Shown: piece after piece, positions 40,475 through 50,561 of the stretch
How the letters are laid out: every line of letters begins with the position of its first letter
How positions within the stretch are numbered: the stretch's first letter is position 1
NCBI GenBank assembly: GCA_003725585.1
Contig: RJMB01000009.1
Span: 6,787-70,786, forward strand
Direction: 5' to 3'
Source of the DNA: Halostreptopolyspora alba
GTDB taxonomy: Bacteria; Actinomycetota; Actinomycetes; Streptosporangiales; Streptosporangiaceae
DNA: 64,000 nucleotides
Position numbers and translations under genes: made by a program
The notes under the pieces: model-generated
What the model was told of the DNA's origin: nothing
What the model saw: the letters and a program-made list of their open reading frames with translations, nothing else
The model's database searches: none

Positions 40475-42006
40475 TGCGCCCTCCCCGTCCAGAGAGCGAA
40501 AGCGTAGGCGGTGTCGTCGCACCCGGGTTCGGGGCGGCCCGCCAAGTCGGCCAGACTCCAGGCCACCCGCAGCGCGCGGTCGACCCCGCGGGCGCTGATC
40601 TCGCCGCGTTCCATGGCCGCGGCCAGGACCCGCAGCGCCGCGTCCGAAACCGGAAACCTGCGGCGCAGTTCCGCTCCGGGAATCTCGGCGTTGGTCGACC
40701 AGGGGGTCCCGGCCAACCGGTGGCCACAGCGCTCGCGGGCCCGGGACACCCGCTCGACGACGGTGGCCGAGGACTCGGCGAACGCCCGGTCGGCCAACAG
40801 CTCGGCGCGAGCCACGGGCTGCAGCTCGACCTTGAGGTCCACCCGGTCCAACAACGGCCCCGAGAGCCGGCCGAGGTAACGGCGGCGCTGCGGTGACGAG
40901 CACGTGCACGCGTTACCCGGTTTGCCACACGGGCACGGGTTGGCGGCCAGCACGAGCAGGAACCGCGCGGGGAAACGCACCGTGGCGGCGGAACGGGACA
41001 CGACGACCGTGCCGGTCTCCAGCGGCTGGCGCAACGACTCCAGCACACCCCGGCCGAACTCGGGGGCCTCGTCGACGAACAGCGCACCGCGGTGCGCCAG
41101 CGACACGCAGCCGGGACGGACCCGACCACTGCCCCCACCGATGACCGCGGCCCGCGTCGCGGTGTGATGCGGGGCGCAAAACGGGGGCTCGGTGACGAGG
41201 GGGGCGTTCTCGGGTAACGCGTCCGCGACCGAGTGCACCGCGGTGACCTCCAGGGACTCCTCCATGCTGAGACCGGGCAACAGGGTCGGAAGCCGCTCGG
41301 CGAGCAGGCTCTTTCCGGTGCCGGGCGGCCCGAGCAGCAGTAGGTTGTGCCCACCGGCCGCGGCGATCTCCACGGCCCGCCGGGCGACCGGCTGGCCCAA
41401 CACGTCGGCGAGGTCGGGGCGCGGCGCGGATATCGCCTCCGCGGGGGCGGAGCGCTCAGTGGACTCCTCGTCATCGGACGGTGCGGAGACGGCCTCGCCC
41501 CGCAGCCACGCGAAGAGTTCCTCGAGGGAGCCGACCGCGACGATCTCGACATCGGGGACGAGACGGGCCTCGGCGGCGTTCCGGCGCGCCACCACGAACC
41601 TGGAGTACCCGCCGCGTGCCGCCGCCAGCACCGCGGGCAGCACACCGGGCACGGGACGGACACGACCGTCGAGGGCGACCTCGGCCAGGAACACGGCGCC
41701 GCTCAGGCTATCCACGGGGGCCACGCCGCTGGCCCCCATGACCGCCGCGGCGATGGCCAGGTCGAATCCGCTGCCGCTCTTGGGCAGGCTGGCCGGCGAG
41801 AGGCTGATCGTGATGTGGTCGTCGGGCCAGACCTCACCACTGTTGATCACGGCCGCGCGGATGCGGTCGCGCGCCTCGCGCAGGGCCGCGTCGGGAAGCC
41901 CGACGAGGGTCACCCCGGCGGGACCACCACCCAGGTGCGCCTCGACCTCGACAATGTGGCCGTCAACGCCGAGCAGCGCGACGGACCTGGTGCACGCGAG
42001 ACTCAT
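40471..42006 (-). CDS. comM: YifB/ComM family Mg-chelatase-like ATPase
   Basis: The protein has 511 residues from the ATG opening MSLACTRSVALLGVDG. The N-terminal ChlI-type domain (VTLVGLPDAALREARDRI, ITISLSPASLPKSGSGFDLA) precedes an AAA+ core with Walker A LLGPPGTGKSLLAERLP, GALFVDEAPEF and a four-Cys insertion (CPCGKPGNACTCS). In other bacteria ComM is a branch-migration helicase for transformation. It is coupled to yraN (1-nt overlap) and to dprA (GTGA), so the three form one competence-type operon. Confidence 0.93.
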   Translation of the reverse strand: MSLACTRSVALLGVDGHIVEVEAHLGGGPAGVTLVGLPDAALREARDRIRAAVINSGEVWPDDHITISLSPASLPKSGSGFDLAIAAAVMGASGVAPVDSLSGAVFLAEVALDGRVRPVPGVLPAVLAAARGGYSRFVVARRNAAEARLVPDVEIVAVGSLEELFAWLRGEAVSAPSDDEESTERSAPAEAISAPRPDLADVLGQPVARRAVEIAAAGGHNLLLLGPPGTGKSLLAERLPTLLPGLSMEESLEVTAVHSVADALPENAPLVTEPPFCAPHHTATRAAVIGGGSGRVRPGCVSLAHRGALFVDEAPEFGRGVLESLRQPLETGTVVVSRSAATVRFPARFLLVLAANPCPCGKPGNACTCSSPQRRRYLGRLSGPLLDRVDLKVELQPVARAELLADRAFAESSATVVERVSRARERCGHRLAGTPWSTNAEIPGAELRRRFPVSDAALRVLAAAMERGEISARGVDRALRVAWSLADLAGRPEPGCDDTAYAFALWTGRAQ

Positions 42007-42389
42007 CAGGCCACCCCCGGCTGGTGCTTGATGAGGCAGGGGCCGTGCGGGGGCACCAGTACGGCCACGGTGTCGATCCGCGCACGCGCCTCGCCCGCAC
42101 CGTTCTGGATCGCCCAGAGCCGCGCCAACCGGCGTAGCCGGCGCCGCTTCTCCGGTGTCACGGCCTCGAGGGGAGAACCGAACCGCAGACTGGTCCGGGT
42201 CTTGACCTCGGCGATGACGAGAACTCCCGCCGCGCGCGCGACGATGTCGATCTCCCCGGCCGCGCATCGCCAGTTGCGCGCCAGGAGGCGCATGCCGGCG
42301 TTTCGTCGCAGATGGGCCGCGGCCAGCTCCTCCCCGCGCCGGCCAAGCGCGTTCCGGGGTTCCGACCGCCCCCGAACACTGGTTGCCAT
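42006..42389 (-). CDS. yraN: UPF0102 (YraN) endonuclease-like protein
   Basis: The protein has 127 residues from ATG (MATSVRGRSEPRNALG). The family pattern is present: LGRRGEELAAAHLRR, LLARNWRCAAGEIDIVARA and VIAEVKTRTSLRFG (D...ExK nuclease residues). Position before comM is standard in actinobacteria. Confidence 0.92.
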   Translation of the reverse strand: MATSVRGRSEPRNALGRRGEELAAAHLRRNAGMRLLARNWRCAAGEIDIVARAAGVLVIAEVKTRTSLRFGSPLEAVTPEKRRRLRRLARLWAIQNGAGEARARIDTVAVLVPPHGPCLIKHQPGVA

Positions 42390-42468
42390 ACGTGACCACC
42401 TCCGCGCCCTACGGTGCGGAGTATCGCCAAAGCGGCGCCACCCCGCTTCAGCGCCTGTGGACACAACA

Positions 42469-42496
42469 ACGCGGGGCGCCGTACGGCGCCCCGCGT
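42469..42496 (-). terminator. 28-bp palindromic terminator after the DUF2469 gene
   Basis: A perfect palindrome of 14-bp arms centred at 42482/42483 (core GGGGCGCCGT then its complement) lies 16 nt after the stop of the DUF2469 gene. It separates that transcript from yraN-comM-dprA. Confidence 0.75.
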
Positions 42497-42512
42497 CCGA
42501 ACCAGGGGTGGG

Positions 42513-42845
42513 TCAGCTCCCACCGCCCGGATGCCCGGTGGAGGGAACCTCGAGATCGGACTTGGTGATCTCCTCGACGTTGACGTCCTTGAAGGTCACC
42601 ACACGCACGTTCCTGACGAACCTGGCCGGCCGGTACATGTCCCAGACCCAGGCATCCTCCAGGGTGACCTCGAAGTACATCTCGCCGTTGTCCGTGGTGC
42701 GCGGCTGAAGGTCCACGTGGTTGGTGAGGTAGAACCGGCGCTCGGTCTCCACCACGTAGCTGAACAGGCCGACGACATCGCGATACTCGCGATAGAGCTG
42801 CAGCTCCATGTCGGCCTCGTACCTCTCCAGGTCCTCAGAACTCAT
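42513..42845 (-). CDS. DUF2469 family protein
   Basis: The protein has 110 residues from ATG (MSSEDLERYEADMEL). This short actinobacterial family of unknown function is highly conserved: LYREYRDVVGLFSYVVETERRF, TDNGEMYFEVTLEDAWVWDMY (in order), then RPARFVRNVRVVTFKDVN. It is regularly found between lepB and yraN, as here. Confidence 0.93.
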   Translation of the reverse strand: MSSEDLERYEADMELQLYREYRDVVGLFSYVVETERRFYLTNHVDLQPRTTDNGEMYFEVTLEDAWVWDMYRPARFVRNVRVVTFKDVNVEEITKSDLEVPSTGHPGGGS

Positions 42846-42996
42846 CTCGTGCTCGCTTTCGTCGTGCACTCCTGGGTCGGTGGTCCGGCCCTCCTCACCC
42901 CTTCGGTCCTCCCACCGTTGGATCTGACCTCTGGTTCCCACAGAAGGAGCAGTCCGCTCCGATTCCATAATGCGCCACAGTGTCAACAAAGGCGGG

Positions 42997-43833
42997 TCAA
43001 CGGCCGGATTCGGCCACACCGCGCGAACGGAACCGACCACGAAGGCGTTTCCCGAGGCCACGGCCGGTCCGGTGGATCGGAACGGCGGCCACGGATCCAA
43101 GGGCGAGGGGGAGCGCCGCGGCGGCCGCGGACTCGGTGGTCTCCTCCAACGCGCTGAACGAGTCGGGAACGGAGAGCGACTCGAAACGGTCCACCGGCCA
43201 GAGAAGCACGAACGCACGCCCCTCCACGCTGTCCACGGAGACGCTGCCCTCACCCGGGTCGTTCTGGTGCAGCCGGGAGTCGTAGGAGATATCCCGGTGG
43301 TCCCCCATGAGCCACAACCGTCCCTCTGGCACCTCGACGGGGCCGAACTCGGTGTGGCTCTCCTGACTGCCCGGGTAGAGGTAGGGCTCCTCCAGCGGCT
43401 CCCCGTTGACCAGCAACCGGTTCTCGGAGTCGCAGCACTCGACGGTGTCGCCCGGCACCCCGATGACCCGCTTGATGTAGTCCTTGCCGGTGGGGGTGAC
43501 CCCGAGCTGCTGGCCCACCCACGTGAAGCCGCCGGCGATCGGGTTCGTCGGCTCCGTCACGTCGACGGAGCTCGCCTCGTCCCAGGAGCCCGAGCCGTTG
43601 AACACCACGATCTCGCCGCGTTCGATCTCGCGCATCTGGTACACGAGCTTGTTGACGAGCACCCGATCACCGACGAGCAGGGTGTCCTCCATCGACTTGG
43701 AGGGGATGTAGAACGCCTGTATGACCCAGGTCTTGATGATGAACGCCAAGACCAGCGCAATCACGATCAGAATGGGGAGTTCCTTCCAGAAGGACCCCTG
43801 CTTCTCGCCCTTCCCCTGCTTACTCGCGCTCAT
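42997..43833 (-). CDS. lepB: Signal peptidase I
   Basis: The protein has 278 residues from ATG (MSASKQGKGEKQG); the frame stays open upstream and a GTG start is possible. One membrane anchor (LPILIVIALVLAFIIKTWVI) precedes the catalytic Ser in YIPSKSMEDTLL and the Lys in DYIKRVIGVPGD. LWLMGDHRDISYDSR is also typical (usual consensus GDNR..S.DSR). The usual Asn of GDNR is His here. The enzyme removes signal peptides at the membrane. A long Ala/Gly/Arg C-terminal tail is unusual. Confidence 0.9.
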   Translation of the reverse strand: MSASKQGKGEKQGSFWKELPILIVIALVLAFIIKTWVIQAFYIPSKSMEDTLLVGDRVLVNKLVYQMREIERGEIVVFNGSGSWDEASSVDVTEPTNPIAGGFTWVGQQLGVTPTGKDYIKRVIGVPGDTVECCDSENRLLVNGEPLEEPYLYPGSQESHTEFGPVEVPEGRLWLMGDHRDISYDSRLHQNDPGEGSVSVDSVEGRAFVLLWPVDRFESLSVPDSFSALEETTESAAAAALPLALGSVAAVPIHRTGRGLGKRLRGRFRSRGVAESGR

Positions 43834-44100
43834 CGCCTCGTCCGCGCTCTCCCCGGTCGCCGTACTCTCTGGTCCCCCGCCTCCCCGTACACGAAACGGG
43901 GCCAATACACCGATAGCTCCCCCACGCCGAGGCGAGGGGGAGCTAGTGATCCGCGGAAAGGTCGTCCGGTACGGAGCCGAATTCGCTCATGCGGCCCGGT
44001 AGTACGAGGGTTCCATCCGTCATCGTCCACAGAGCCTATCCGAGGGCGATACCGAACGCCGGACGAAACACCGCGTGGCGCACGCCCGGACGCGCCCCAT

Positions 44101-44463
44101 TCAGCGCTGTTTGGAACCCGGCCGGCGCTCGGGGATCCGAGCGGCCTTGCCACGCAGGTGACGCAGGTAGTAGAGCTTGGCACGGCGCACCCGACCACGA
44201 GTGACGACCTCGATCTTCTCGATCACCGGGCTGTGGATCGGGAACGTACGCTCCACGCCGACGCTGTGCCGGATCGTGCGGACCGTGAAGGTCTCCCGGT
44301 TGGCGGCGCCCTGCCGCCGGATCACCACACCCTTGACGACCTGGATCCGCGAACGGGTCCCCTCGCGGACACGCACGTGCACGTTCAGCGTGTCGCCCGC
44401 GCGGAAGGCGGGGATGTCGGAGCGCAGCTGGGCCTTCTCCAGCTCCTGAATTGCGGTGTGCAT
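44101..44463 (-). CDS. rplS: 50S ribosomal protein L19
   Basis: The protein has 120 residues. Family landmarks: [56 protein letters not shown] and [20 protein letters not shown]. It follows trmD by 173 nt on the same strand, the usual order. Confidence 0.97.
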   Translation of the reverse strand: MHTAIQELEKAQLRSDIPAFRAGDTLNVHVRVREGTRSRIQVVKGVVIRRQGAANRETFTVRTIRHSVGVERTFPIHSPVIEKIEVVTRGRVRRAKLYYLRHLRGKAARIPERRPGSKQR

Positions 44464-44636
44464 CTCAGCGGTTCCTCATCGATTGCGCGCCGCGGCGACG
44501 GACCGACGGACACTGCGGTTCGCGCGGGCGGATCTGCTGCTGGGGTCGATATCGCGTGCCCCTGGCGGGTCCGCCGCGGCGAACAGAGTCAGTACCGACA
44601 CCATGCGGACAGAACACAGCGGCAGGGGCAACTCTT

Positions 44637-45428
44637 CTAGTCTGCCACAGATTCGGAGTCGACTCGTAACCGGACCTCGTCGATGACCTCCCGGTCACGC
44701 TGGTCCAGCTGGTCGGGCGGGATCTCGTCGAGCAGCTCCGGACGGTTGCGCGCCGTGGTTCGAAGCGCCTCGTCGCGTCGCCAACGGTCCACGGCACCGT
44801 GGTTGCCCGAGAGCAGGATCGGCGGGACCTCACGTCCTCGCCACACCGGCGGCTTCGTGTAGACCGGCCCCTCCAGCAGGTGTTCCATGGCCCCGGGGGC
44901 GAACGAGTCCTGCGCTGCGGAGTCGGCGTTTCCCAGCACCCCGGGCAGGAGCCGGCTGATCGCCTCCACCATGACCAGGGTCGCCGACTCCCCGCCCGCC
45001 AGAACGTAGTCGCCGACGCTGAGTTCCTCCACCGCCATCCGCTCACGCGCGTCGGCGACGAACCGGGCGTCGATCCCCTCGTAGCGCCCACACGCGAACA
45101 CCAGCCACGGCTCGCCGGAGAGCCGTTCGGCGCGCTCCTGGGTGAAGGGAGCCCCACTGGGGGTGGGCAGGACCAGCCGCGGTGTGACCGTGTCGGGATC
45201 CCCGCCCACGACCGTGTCGAGCGCCTCACCCCACGGCTCGGGTTTCATGACCATGCCCGGCCCTCCCCCGTAGGGCGTGTCGTCCACCGTCCTGTGCCGG
45301 TCGTGTGTCCACGAACGCAGGTCGTGCACCCGGATGTCGAGGAGTCCCGACTCCCGCGCCCTGCCGATCAGCGACAGATCCAGGGGCGCGAAGTAGTCGG
45401 CGAAGATGGTGATGATGTCGATGCGCAT
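44637..45428 (-). CDS. trmD: tRNA (guanine-37-N1)-methyltransferase
   Basis: This knotted SPOUT enzyme of 263 residues makes m1G37 in tRNAs reading CNN codons. Landmarks: [53 protein letters not shown] and [17 protein letters not shown]. It lies between rimM and rplS. Confidence 0.97.
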   Translation of the reverse strand: MRIDIITIFADYFAPLDLSLIGRARESGLLDIRVHDLRSWTHDRHRTVDDTPYGGGPGMVMKPEPWGEALDTVVGGDPDTVTPRLVLPTPSGAPFTQERAERLSGEPWLVFACGRYEGIDARFVADARERMAVEELSVGDYVLAGGESATLVMVEAISRLLPGVLGNADSAAQDSFAPGAMEHLLEGPVYTKPPVWRGREVPPILLSGNHGAVDRWRRDEALRTTARNRPELLDEIPPDQLDQRDREVIDEVRLRVDSESVAD

Positions 45429-45534
45429 GGTGCTCTATCGCTCGTCTCTCCAGGACGGTGGGCGTCGCTCCGGTCGGAGGGGCCGCGTTTCGGCGTGGGC
45501 CGTCCTCCACAGCCGAGGGACACCACCACCGGGG

Positions 45535-46047
45535 TCAGCTCCGCAGGTCGAGCAGGCCGGGTGGAGGGTCGATGACCAGCCGTCCGGCCGCGGTGTCGAC
45601 CTCGGGCACGAGGTCGCGCACGAACGGGACCAGCACCTCCTGCCCGGATGACTCCGTGACCACCAGCAGGTCCTGCGCGTGGTGCAGCACGGAGTCGACC
45701 ACCCCGACCTCCCGGCCCTCGACCGTGACGACCCGCAGACCGATCAGCTCGTGGTCGTGGAACTCGTCGGGGTCGTCCGACAGCGCGATCTCCTCGGAGG
45801 AGACGAGCAGGGTCACACCGCGCAGTTCCTCGGCGCGCGTCCGGTCGGTGACCGACTCGAACCGCACCAGCAGCCGCCCGGACTGCCGCCGCGACGCCGC
45901 GACCGTGAGAGGCCCCACGCTGTCTGGTTCGGTCAGCAGCCGCGCCCCCGTGGCGAAGCGTGACGCCGGGTCGTCGGTGCGCTCATCGACGACGACCTCG
46001 CCGCGGATCCCGCGTGCCCGGCCGATCCGACCGACAACGAGACGCAT
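45535..46047 (-). CDS. rimM: 16S rRNA processing protein RimM
   Basis: This 30S-maturation factor has 170 residues from ATG (MRLVVGRIGRARGIRG), with GAGGAGG upstream. The RimM domain begins VVGRIGRARGIRGEV, and the PRC-barrel part has EFHDHELIGLRVVTVEG. It precedes trmD by 106 nt. Confidence 0.95.
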   Translation of the reverse strand: MRLVVGRIGRARGIRGEVVVDERTDDPASRFATGARLLTEPDSVGPLTVAASRRQSGRLLVRFESVTDRTRAEELRGVTLLVSSEEIALSDDPDEFHDHELIGLRVVTVEGREVGVVDSVLHHAQDLLVVTESSGQEVLVPFVRDLVPEVDTAAGRLVIDPPPGLLDLRS

Positions 46048-46141
46048 CGCCCTCCTCAGCGATCGTTGGACTCGGCGACTCACCCTACTCCCGTCCCCGC
46101 TGGATCCGAGACCAGCCCTCCGACGCGGGGACCGTGAGACA

Positions 46142-46179
46142 CGCGAGGGGCGCCGGCCGTACGGCCGGCGCCCCTCGCG
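46142..46179 (-). terminator. 38-bp perfect palindrome after khpA
   Basis: Arms of 19 nt pair perfectly around 46160/46161 (CGAGGGGCGCC ... and complement), beginning 7 nt after the khpA stop. It should end the rpsP-khpA transcript before rimM-trmD. Confidence 0.78.
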
Positions 46180-46186
46180 GCACGGT

Positions 46187-46429
46187 TCAGCGCACCTCGT
46201 GCAGGTCCAGCAGGTCGACTCGGACGTAGCGACCCCCCGCCAGCGCACCGACGACGGTCCGCAGCGACTTGGCGGTACGGCCGTTGCGACCGATCACCTT
46301 CCCGAGGTCATCGGGGTGGACTCGGACTTCGAGCACCTTGCCCTTCCGGAGCCGGCGGGCCTTCACGTGGACATCGTCGGAGTTCTCGACGATGCCCTTG
46401 ACCAGGTGCTCCAGTGCCTCTTCCAGCAC
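46187..46429 (-). CDS. khpA: KH-domain RNA-binding protein KhpA
   Basis: The protein has 80 residues from GTG, one nt after the rpsP stop. The KH fold has the GxxG loop in GKVIGRNGRTAKSLR. KhpA, usually with KhpB, is an RNA chaperone affecting cell division in Gram-positive bacteria. Pairing with rpsP is nearly universal. Confidence 0.93.
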   Translation of the reverse strand: MLEEALEHLVKGIVENSDDVHVKARRLRKGKVLEVRVHPDDLGKVIGRNGRTAKSLRTVVGALAGGRYVRVDLLDLHEVR

Positions 46430-46430
46430 G

Positions 46431-46895
46431 CTAGCCCTCGCCCTCGGACTTCTCCCCAGCCTCGGCGGGTTCCTCGGCCTTCTGCGACTTCTCGCCCTTG
46501 TCGGCCTTCTTGCCGGAACGGCCCTTGCCGCTCTCCTCCTGACCGGGCAGGACCAGCTCCTTGAGGACGGCCTGGAACTCGGCTTCCTCGGCCTCCTTGT
46601 CCCGCGGCTCGGCCACCTTGAGCGGCTTCGGGGCCGGCAGCCCCTTGAACTTCTGCCAGTCGCCACTCTTCCGCAGCAGAGCCTTCACGGGATCGGTGGG
46701 CTGCGCCCCCACGGACAGCCAGTACTGCGCCCGCTCGGAGTTCACCTCGATGAAGCTGGGCTCTTCCTTCGGGTGGTACTTGCCGATTTCCTCGATGACC
46801 TTGCCATCGCGCTTCTTCTGGGCATCGGCGACGATGATGCGGTACTGCGGCGTACGGATCTTCCCCATACGCTTGAGCTTGATCTTGACAGCCAC
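46431..46895 (-). CDS. rpsP: 30S ribosomal protein S16
   Basis: The protein has 154 residues. The S16 core ([55 protein letters not shown]) takes the first ~85. A charged Lys/Glu-rich tail of about 70 residues follows, as in other actinobacteria. Confidence 0.97.
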   Translation of the reverse strand: MAVKIKLKRMGKIRTPQYRIIVADAQKKRDGKVIEEIGKYHPKEEPSFIEVNSERAQYWLSVGAQPTDPVKALLRKSGDWQKFKGLPAPKPLKVAEPRDKEAEEAEFQAVLKELVLPGQEESGKGRSGKKADKGEKSQKAEEPAEAGEKSEGEG

Positions 46896-47186
46896 TGGTG
46901 TGGTCTTCTCCCGGTTACGGTCTGCGAAGCCCGGTTCCGCGCCACGTGGGGATGCGGAGCGTTACCGAGGCAGGGACGTGGGCGCGCGGGCAAGTAGAGG
47001 GCCGGCCCTGCGCACCGTTAGTCAGTTTCTTATTGTGCCAGACGTCCCGGACCGGAATGCGCGTCAGCGTCAATGCCGGCGCGTCGGATCCGGGAGGCGT
47101 CCGGGTGGGTCACGCCGCGACCGACACAGCGGCGGCCGTGGCCCGCACCAGGACGAAGGGGGCGGTGTGTCACACCACACTCCTAC

Positions 47187-47219
47187 GCCACCGGCGCGCC
47201 CCGCGAAGCGGCCGGTGGC
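47187..47219 (-). terminator. Hairpin after ffh
   Basis: An 8-bp stem (GCCACCGG / CCGGTGGC) lies 11 nt after the ffh stop and probably terminates its transcript. The region 46900-47186 has only the rpsP leader. Confidence 0.6.
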
Positions 47220-47229
47220 CCTTTGGAAC

Positions 47230-48831
47230 TCACTGCTTGGGCAGCTTGAAGTCGGAGACGTTGGGCGTGTTCGACCCGCCGAGGCCGGGTGGGAGCTGTG
47301 GCCCACCCGCTCCTCCGCCAAGCCCCGGTGGCAACTGCTGAGGCTGCTCGCCGCCCTGCTCTCGGCGACGCTCCCGCTCGGCGGCCTTCTCCGCCTCCTG
47401 CTGCTTGGCCTTCATCGGGTTGCCGCTGCGCTGCTTACCCTTCTTGGCCTTCTTGCCCTGGGCCTTGGCCTTCTTCTTGCCGCCACCGCCGCCCTGGCCC
47501 GGCATGCCCGGCATACCGGGCATGCCACCGTTCTTCATCTGGCGCATCATCTTCTGTGCCTCGAAGAACCGGGTGACGAGCCCGTTGACGTCGCTGACCT
47601 GCGTTCCCGAGCCGTTGGCGATACGCAGCCGGCGCGAGCCATTGATGATCTTGGGGTTGGCGCGCTCGGCCGGCGTCATGGACTGGATGATGGCGGTGAT
47701 CCGGTCGAGGTCCTTGTCGTCGACGTCACCGATCTGATCCTTCATCTGGCCCATGCCGGGCATCATGCCCAGCAGGTTCGAGATGGGACCCATCTTGCGC
47801 ACCATCGACATCTGCTGCAGGAAGTCGTCGAGGGTGAAGTCGTCCTCGGAGGCCAGCGTGCTGGCCATCTTCTCGACCTCGGACTCCTCGAACGTCTTCT
47901 GCGCCTGCTCGATGAGGGTGAGCATGTCCCCCATGTCGAGGATGCGCGACGCCATCCGGTCCGGATGGAAGAGGTCGAAGTCCTCCAGCTTCTCACCGGT
48001 GGAGGCGAACATGATCGGCCGGTCGGTGACGTGCCGGATGGAGAGAGCGGCACCACCGCGCGCGTCGCCGTCGAGCTTGGTGAGCGCGACGGCGTCGTAC
48101 CCAACGCCGTCCAGGAACGCCTGGGCCGTGTTCACGGCGTCCTGCCCGATCATCGCGTCGACGACGAACAGGATCTCGTTCGGTTCGACGGCGTCACGGA
48201 TGTCGGCGGCCTGCTGCATCATCTCGCTGTCGACACCGAGGCGGCCGGCGGTGTCGATGATGACCACGTTGTGGTTGTTGCGCCGCGCGTGCTCGACGGA
48301 CTCCCGCGCGACCTCGACCGGGTCGCCCACACCGTTGCCGGGCTGCGGCGCGAAGACCGGAACACTCGCCCGCTCGCCCACGACCTGCAACTGGGTTACC
48401 GCGTTCGGCCGCTGCAGGTCGGCCGCCACCAGCAGCGGGGTGTTGCGTTCGCCGGCCAGCCACATGCCGAGCTTCCCGGCGAGCGTGGTCTTACCGGTCC
48501 CCTGCAGCCCCGCGAGCATGATGACCGTGGGTGGTGCCTTCGTGGCGAACCGGATCTCGCGGGTCTCGCCACCGAGGATCTCGACGAGCTCCTCGTTGAC
48601 GATCTTGATGACCTGCTGTGCCGGGTTCAGCGCCCTGGAGACCTCTTCCCCCCGGGCGCGTTCCTTGACTCGGGCGATGAAGTCGCGGACAACGGGAAGC
48701 GCGACGTCGGCTTCGAGCAGCGCGAGACGGATCTCGCGCGCGGTCGAATTGATGTCCTCCTCGGACAGCCGCCCTTTGCCGCGCAGCGAGGTGAAGACCG
48801 ATGTCAACCGGTCGGAAAGAGTCTCGAACAC
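47230..48831 (-). CDS. ffh: Signal recognition particle protein Ffh
   Basis: The GTPase subunit of SRP has 533 residues from GTG (VFETLSDRLTSVF). The NG domain has G1 GLQGTGKTTLAGKL, DTAGRLGVD and TKLDGDARGG. The M domain is Met-rich (FLQQMSMVRKMGP, LLGMMPGMGQMK). The C-terminal tail is Gly/Pro/Lys-rich. It delivers nascent membrane proteins to FtsY, which is encoded 6 kb upstream. Confidence 0.97.
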   Translation of the reverse strand: MFETLSDRLTSVFTSLRGKGRLSEEDINSTAREIRLALLEADVALPVVRDFIARVKERARGEEVSRALNPAQQVIKIVNEELVEILGGETREIRFATKAPPTVIMLAGLQGTGKTTLAGKLGMWLAGERNTPLLVAADLQRPNAVTQLQVVGERASVPVFAPQPGNGVGDPVEVARESVEHARRNNHNVVIIDTAGRLGVDSEMMQQAADIRDAVEPNEILFVVDAMIGQDAVNTAQAFLDGVGYDAVALTKLDGDARGGAALSIRHVTDRPIMFASTGEKLEDFDLFHPDRMASRILDMGDMLTLIEQAQKTFEESEVEKMASTLASEDDFTLDDFLQQMSMVRKMGPISNLLGMMPGMGQMKDQIGDVDDKDLDRITAIIQSMTPAERANPKIINGSRRLRIANGSGTQVSDVNGLVTRFFEAQKMMRQMKNGGMPGMPGMPGQGGGGGKKKAKAQGKKAKKGKQRSGNPMKAKQQEAEKAAERERRREQGGEQPQQLPPGLGGGAGGPQLPPGLGGSNTPNVSDFKLPKQ

Positions 48832-48940
48832 GAGTGTGGTCAGTCCTTCGTCTCGGGATTGCGTTCCCAGGCTACCTGCCGGAGCCGTGATTGTGGGCCT
48901 TCGACGGCCGCCCCGCGCGGCTCGGTGCCGGCGGCCGAGG

Positions 48941-50155
48941 TCAATCCGACTCGTCTCCGCTTTCCTCCTCGGGCGACTCCTCCTCGGGATCGCCCTCGGC
49001 GAGGGTGGAGTCACGCTCCGACTCCAGCGTGTTGACCAGCTCGTCGGTGGCGTCCCCACCGAGTCCGCGGGTGGAGAGCAGCGCCTCGCCACCGATCTCG
49101 TACTCCTGCGGTGTCGAACTCGGTGCCAGCTCGTAGTCGACACTGCACGAGAGATCCGCGGTCGAACCCGCCTCCAGCGACGTGGTGTCGTCACACTCCA
49201 GATCGCCGAGCTCGTCGTTGGTGAACGTGGCGTCCATGCGCACCCGGACGGTGCCCGACGCGTCGCCCGTGGACTCGTCGGTGACCGTTCCCTCGACCGT
49301 GCACTCGCCACCGGTGACGCAGTCCATCTCGATCTGCCCGTCCCAGGCGACCTCGAGACGGGCGTCGTGTGCGCCTCCGAGGTCCTCCTCAGCCCAGGAG
49401 AGGAGGTCGTCATAGACCTTCTCGATGTCGGCGGTCTCGGGCTCGGTGAGGTTCAGCCGCACCCGCGGGCCGCTGTCGCCTCCCTCCGGGACCAGCTCGC
49501 TGATCTCGATGCGGAGCAGCTGGCGCGGCTCCTCCTGGGTGACCCACACCCGGTTGTCCTCACCTTCGAGGTCGATCGCGTACGCCTCGGTGCCGTCGAG
49601 GTTCTCCGGTGTCGCCTCGCTACCGGCGGGAGCGAGCTGTTCGAGCGCGGCCGCGAGCTCGGCGGGCGCCAGCGCGCCGCCCGGGTTGATCCCCAGATGC
49701 CGGTCGTTGACGCGCACCCAGCTGTCGCCGTACTGGTCGGAGTCGGGGTTGAAGCTGCCCTGTCCCAGCCAGTACTCGCTGGGCGCCTGGACGAAGAGCT
49801 TGTTGTCCCCCTCCATGACCTGCGCCTCGCTCTCGTTCTGCCGGACGGAGCCGGTGGTGGCGCCGGAGTCGGTCACCGTGAACGACACCTCCCTGGCGTC
49901 GCTGCCGTCGGCGGCGCCGATCTCACCCTGCGCGGCGACCGCGGGAGCCCCGGCCAGCGCTCCGACCGCCTCCTCGAACAGTGGTGCCGCCTCGACGGGC
50001 TCGGGCGACTCCGCGGTCTCCTCGCCTCCGGAGCCGGGACGCAGGTCGCTCAGATCGATCGAGCAGCCCGTCACACCGATCGCGAGTACGGCCGCGATCG
50101 CCGCGAACCGGGATGGTCCGCTCGATCGGCGATCACTGGGGTCAACCGGCGCCAT
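48941..50155 (-). CDS. Putative lipoprotein
   Basis: The protein has 404 residues. A signal segment (FAAIAAVLAIGVTGCS) ends in a lipobox, so Cys31 would be lipidated and the protein anchored outside the membrane. A Glu-rich linker follows, then a beta-rich domain (EVSFTVTDSGATTGSV, YWLGQGSFNPDSD, VWVTQEEPRQLLRIEISEL). This is like LppX/LprG-type or DUF2092-like carriers; the resemblance is general. A second half (DCVTGGECTVEGTVTDE) has two Cys pairs. The gene sits where glnK/glnD usually lie between amt and ffh. Confidence 0.72.
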   Translation of the reverse strand: MAPVDPSDRRSSGPSRFAAIAAVLAIGVTGCSIDLSDLRPGSGGEETAESPEPVEAAPLFEEAVGALAGAPAVAAQGEIGAADGSDAREVSFTVTDSGATTGSVRQNESEAQVMEGDNKLFVQAPSEYWLGQGSFNPDSDQYGDSWVRVNDRHLGINPGGALAPAELAAALEQLAPAGSEATPENLDGTEAYAIDLEGEDNRVWVTQEEPRQLLRIEISELVPEGGDSGPRVRLNLTEPETADIEKVYDDLLSWAEEDLGGAHDARLEVAWDGQIEMDCVTGGECTVEGTVTDESTGDASGTVRVRMDATFTNDELGDLECDDTTSLEAGSTADLSCSVDYELAPSSTPQEYEIGGEALLSTRGLGGDATDELVNTLESERDSTLAEGDPEEESPEEESGDESD

Positions 50156-50460
50156 TATGCCTCCTGGCCGTTACCGTGGGGAATCGCGTGCTGGTCAAAC
50201 ATTTCTCGTCGACTGGTCGGACTCTCGGGTTCCAATGACCATCGGTGTCGGATGGATTCGACGCACTGGAGCGGGGGCAGAGAGTCGGCTGGGCGCCGTC
50301 CGGCCGCTCAGCGGAAGGTTCCGGGTCGGGTGGGACTCCGTCGCCGAAGCCAAGCGTACCCAACCGCGTTGCGCTGGTGAGCGGTCAACCGGGGGCCGGA
50401 ACAGGCCACGCCGGGCGCGCACCGGGATTGGCGACCCGTTCTCTCGTGTCCCGAACAGCG

Positions 50461-50497
50461 AAAAGCCAGACCGGCGGGCGATCCCACCGGTCTGGCT
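50461..50497 (-). terminator. Intrinsic terminator of amt
   Basis: An 11-bp perfect stem (AGCCAGACCGG / CCGGTCTGGCT) with a 12-nt loop is followed, in the leftward direction, by TTTT. It lies 65 nt after the amt stop. The rest of the 406-nt gap (50156-50561) is empty apart from the leader of the lipoprotein gene. Confidence 0.8.
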
Positions 50498-50561
50498 CCG
50501 CGCCCCGCGGCAACGATGATCCGGGCCGCGTCCGCTACGTTGCGAACGCGTGAGCTCGAAC

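Noticed and set aside
48941-50155. Lipoprotein as a displaced GlnD or GlnK
   Set aside because: It has a lipobox and a beta-rich exported domain, with no PII or nucleotidyltransferase features.
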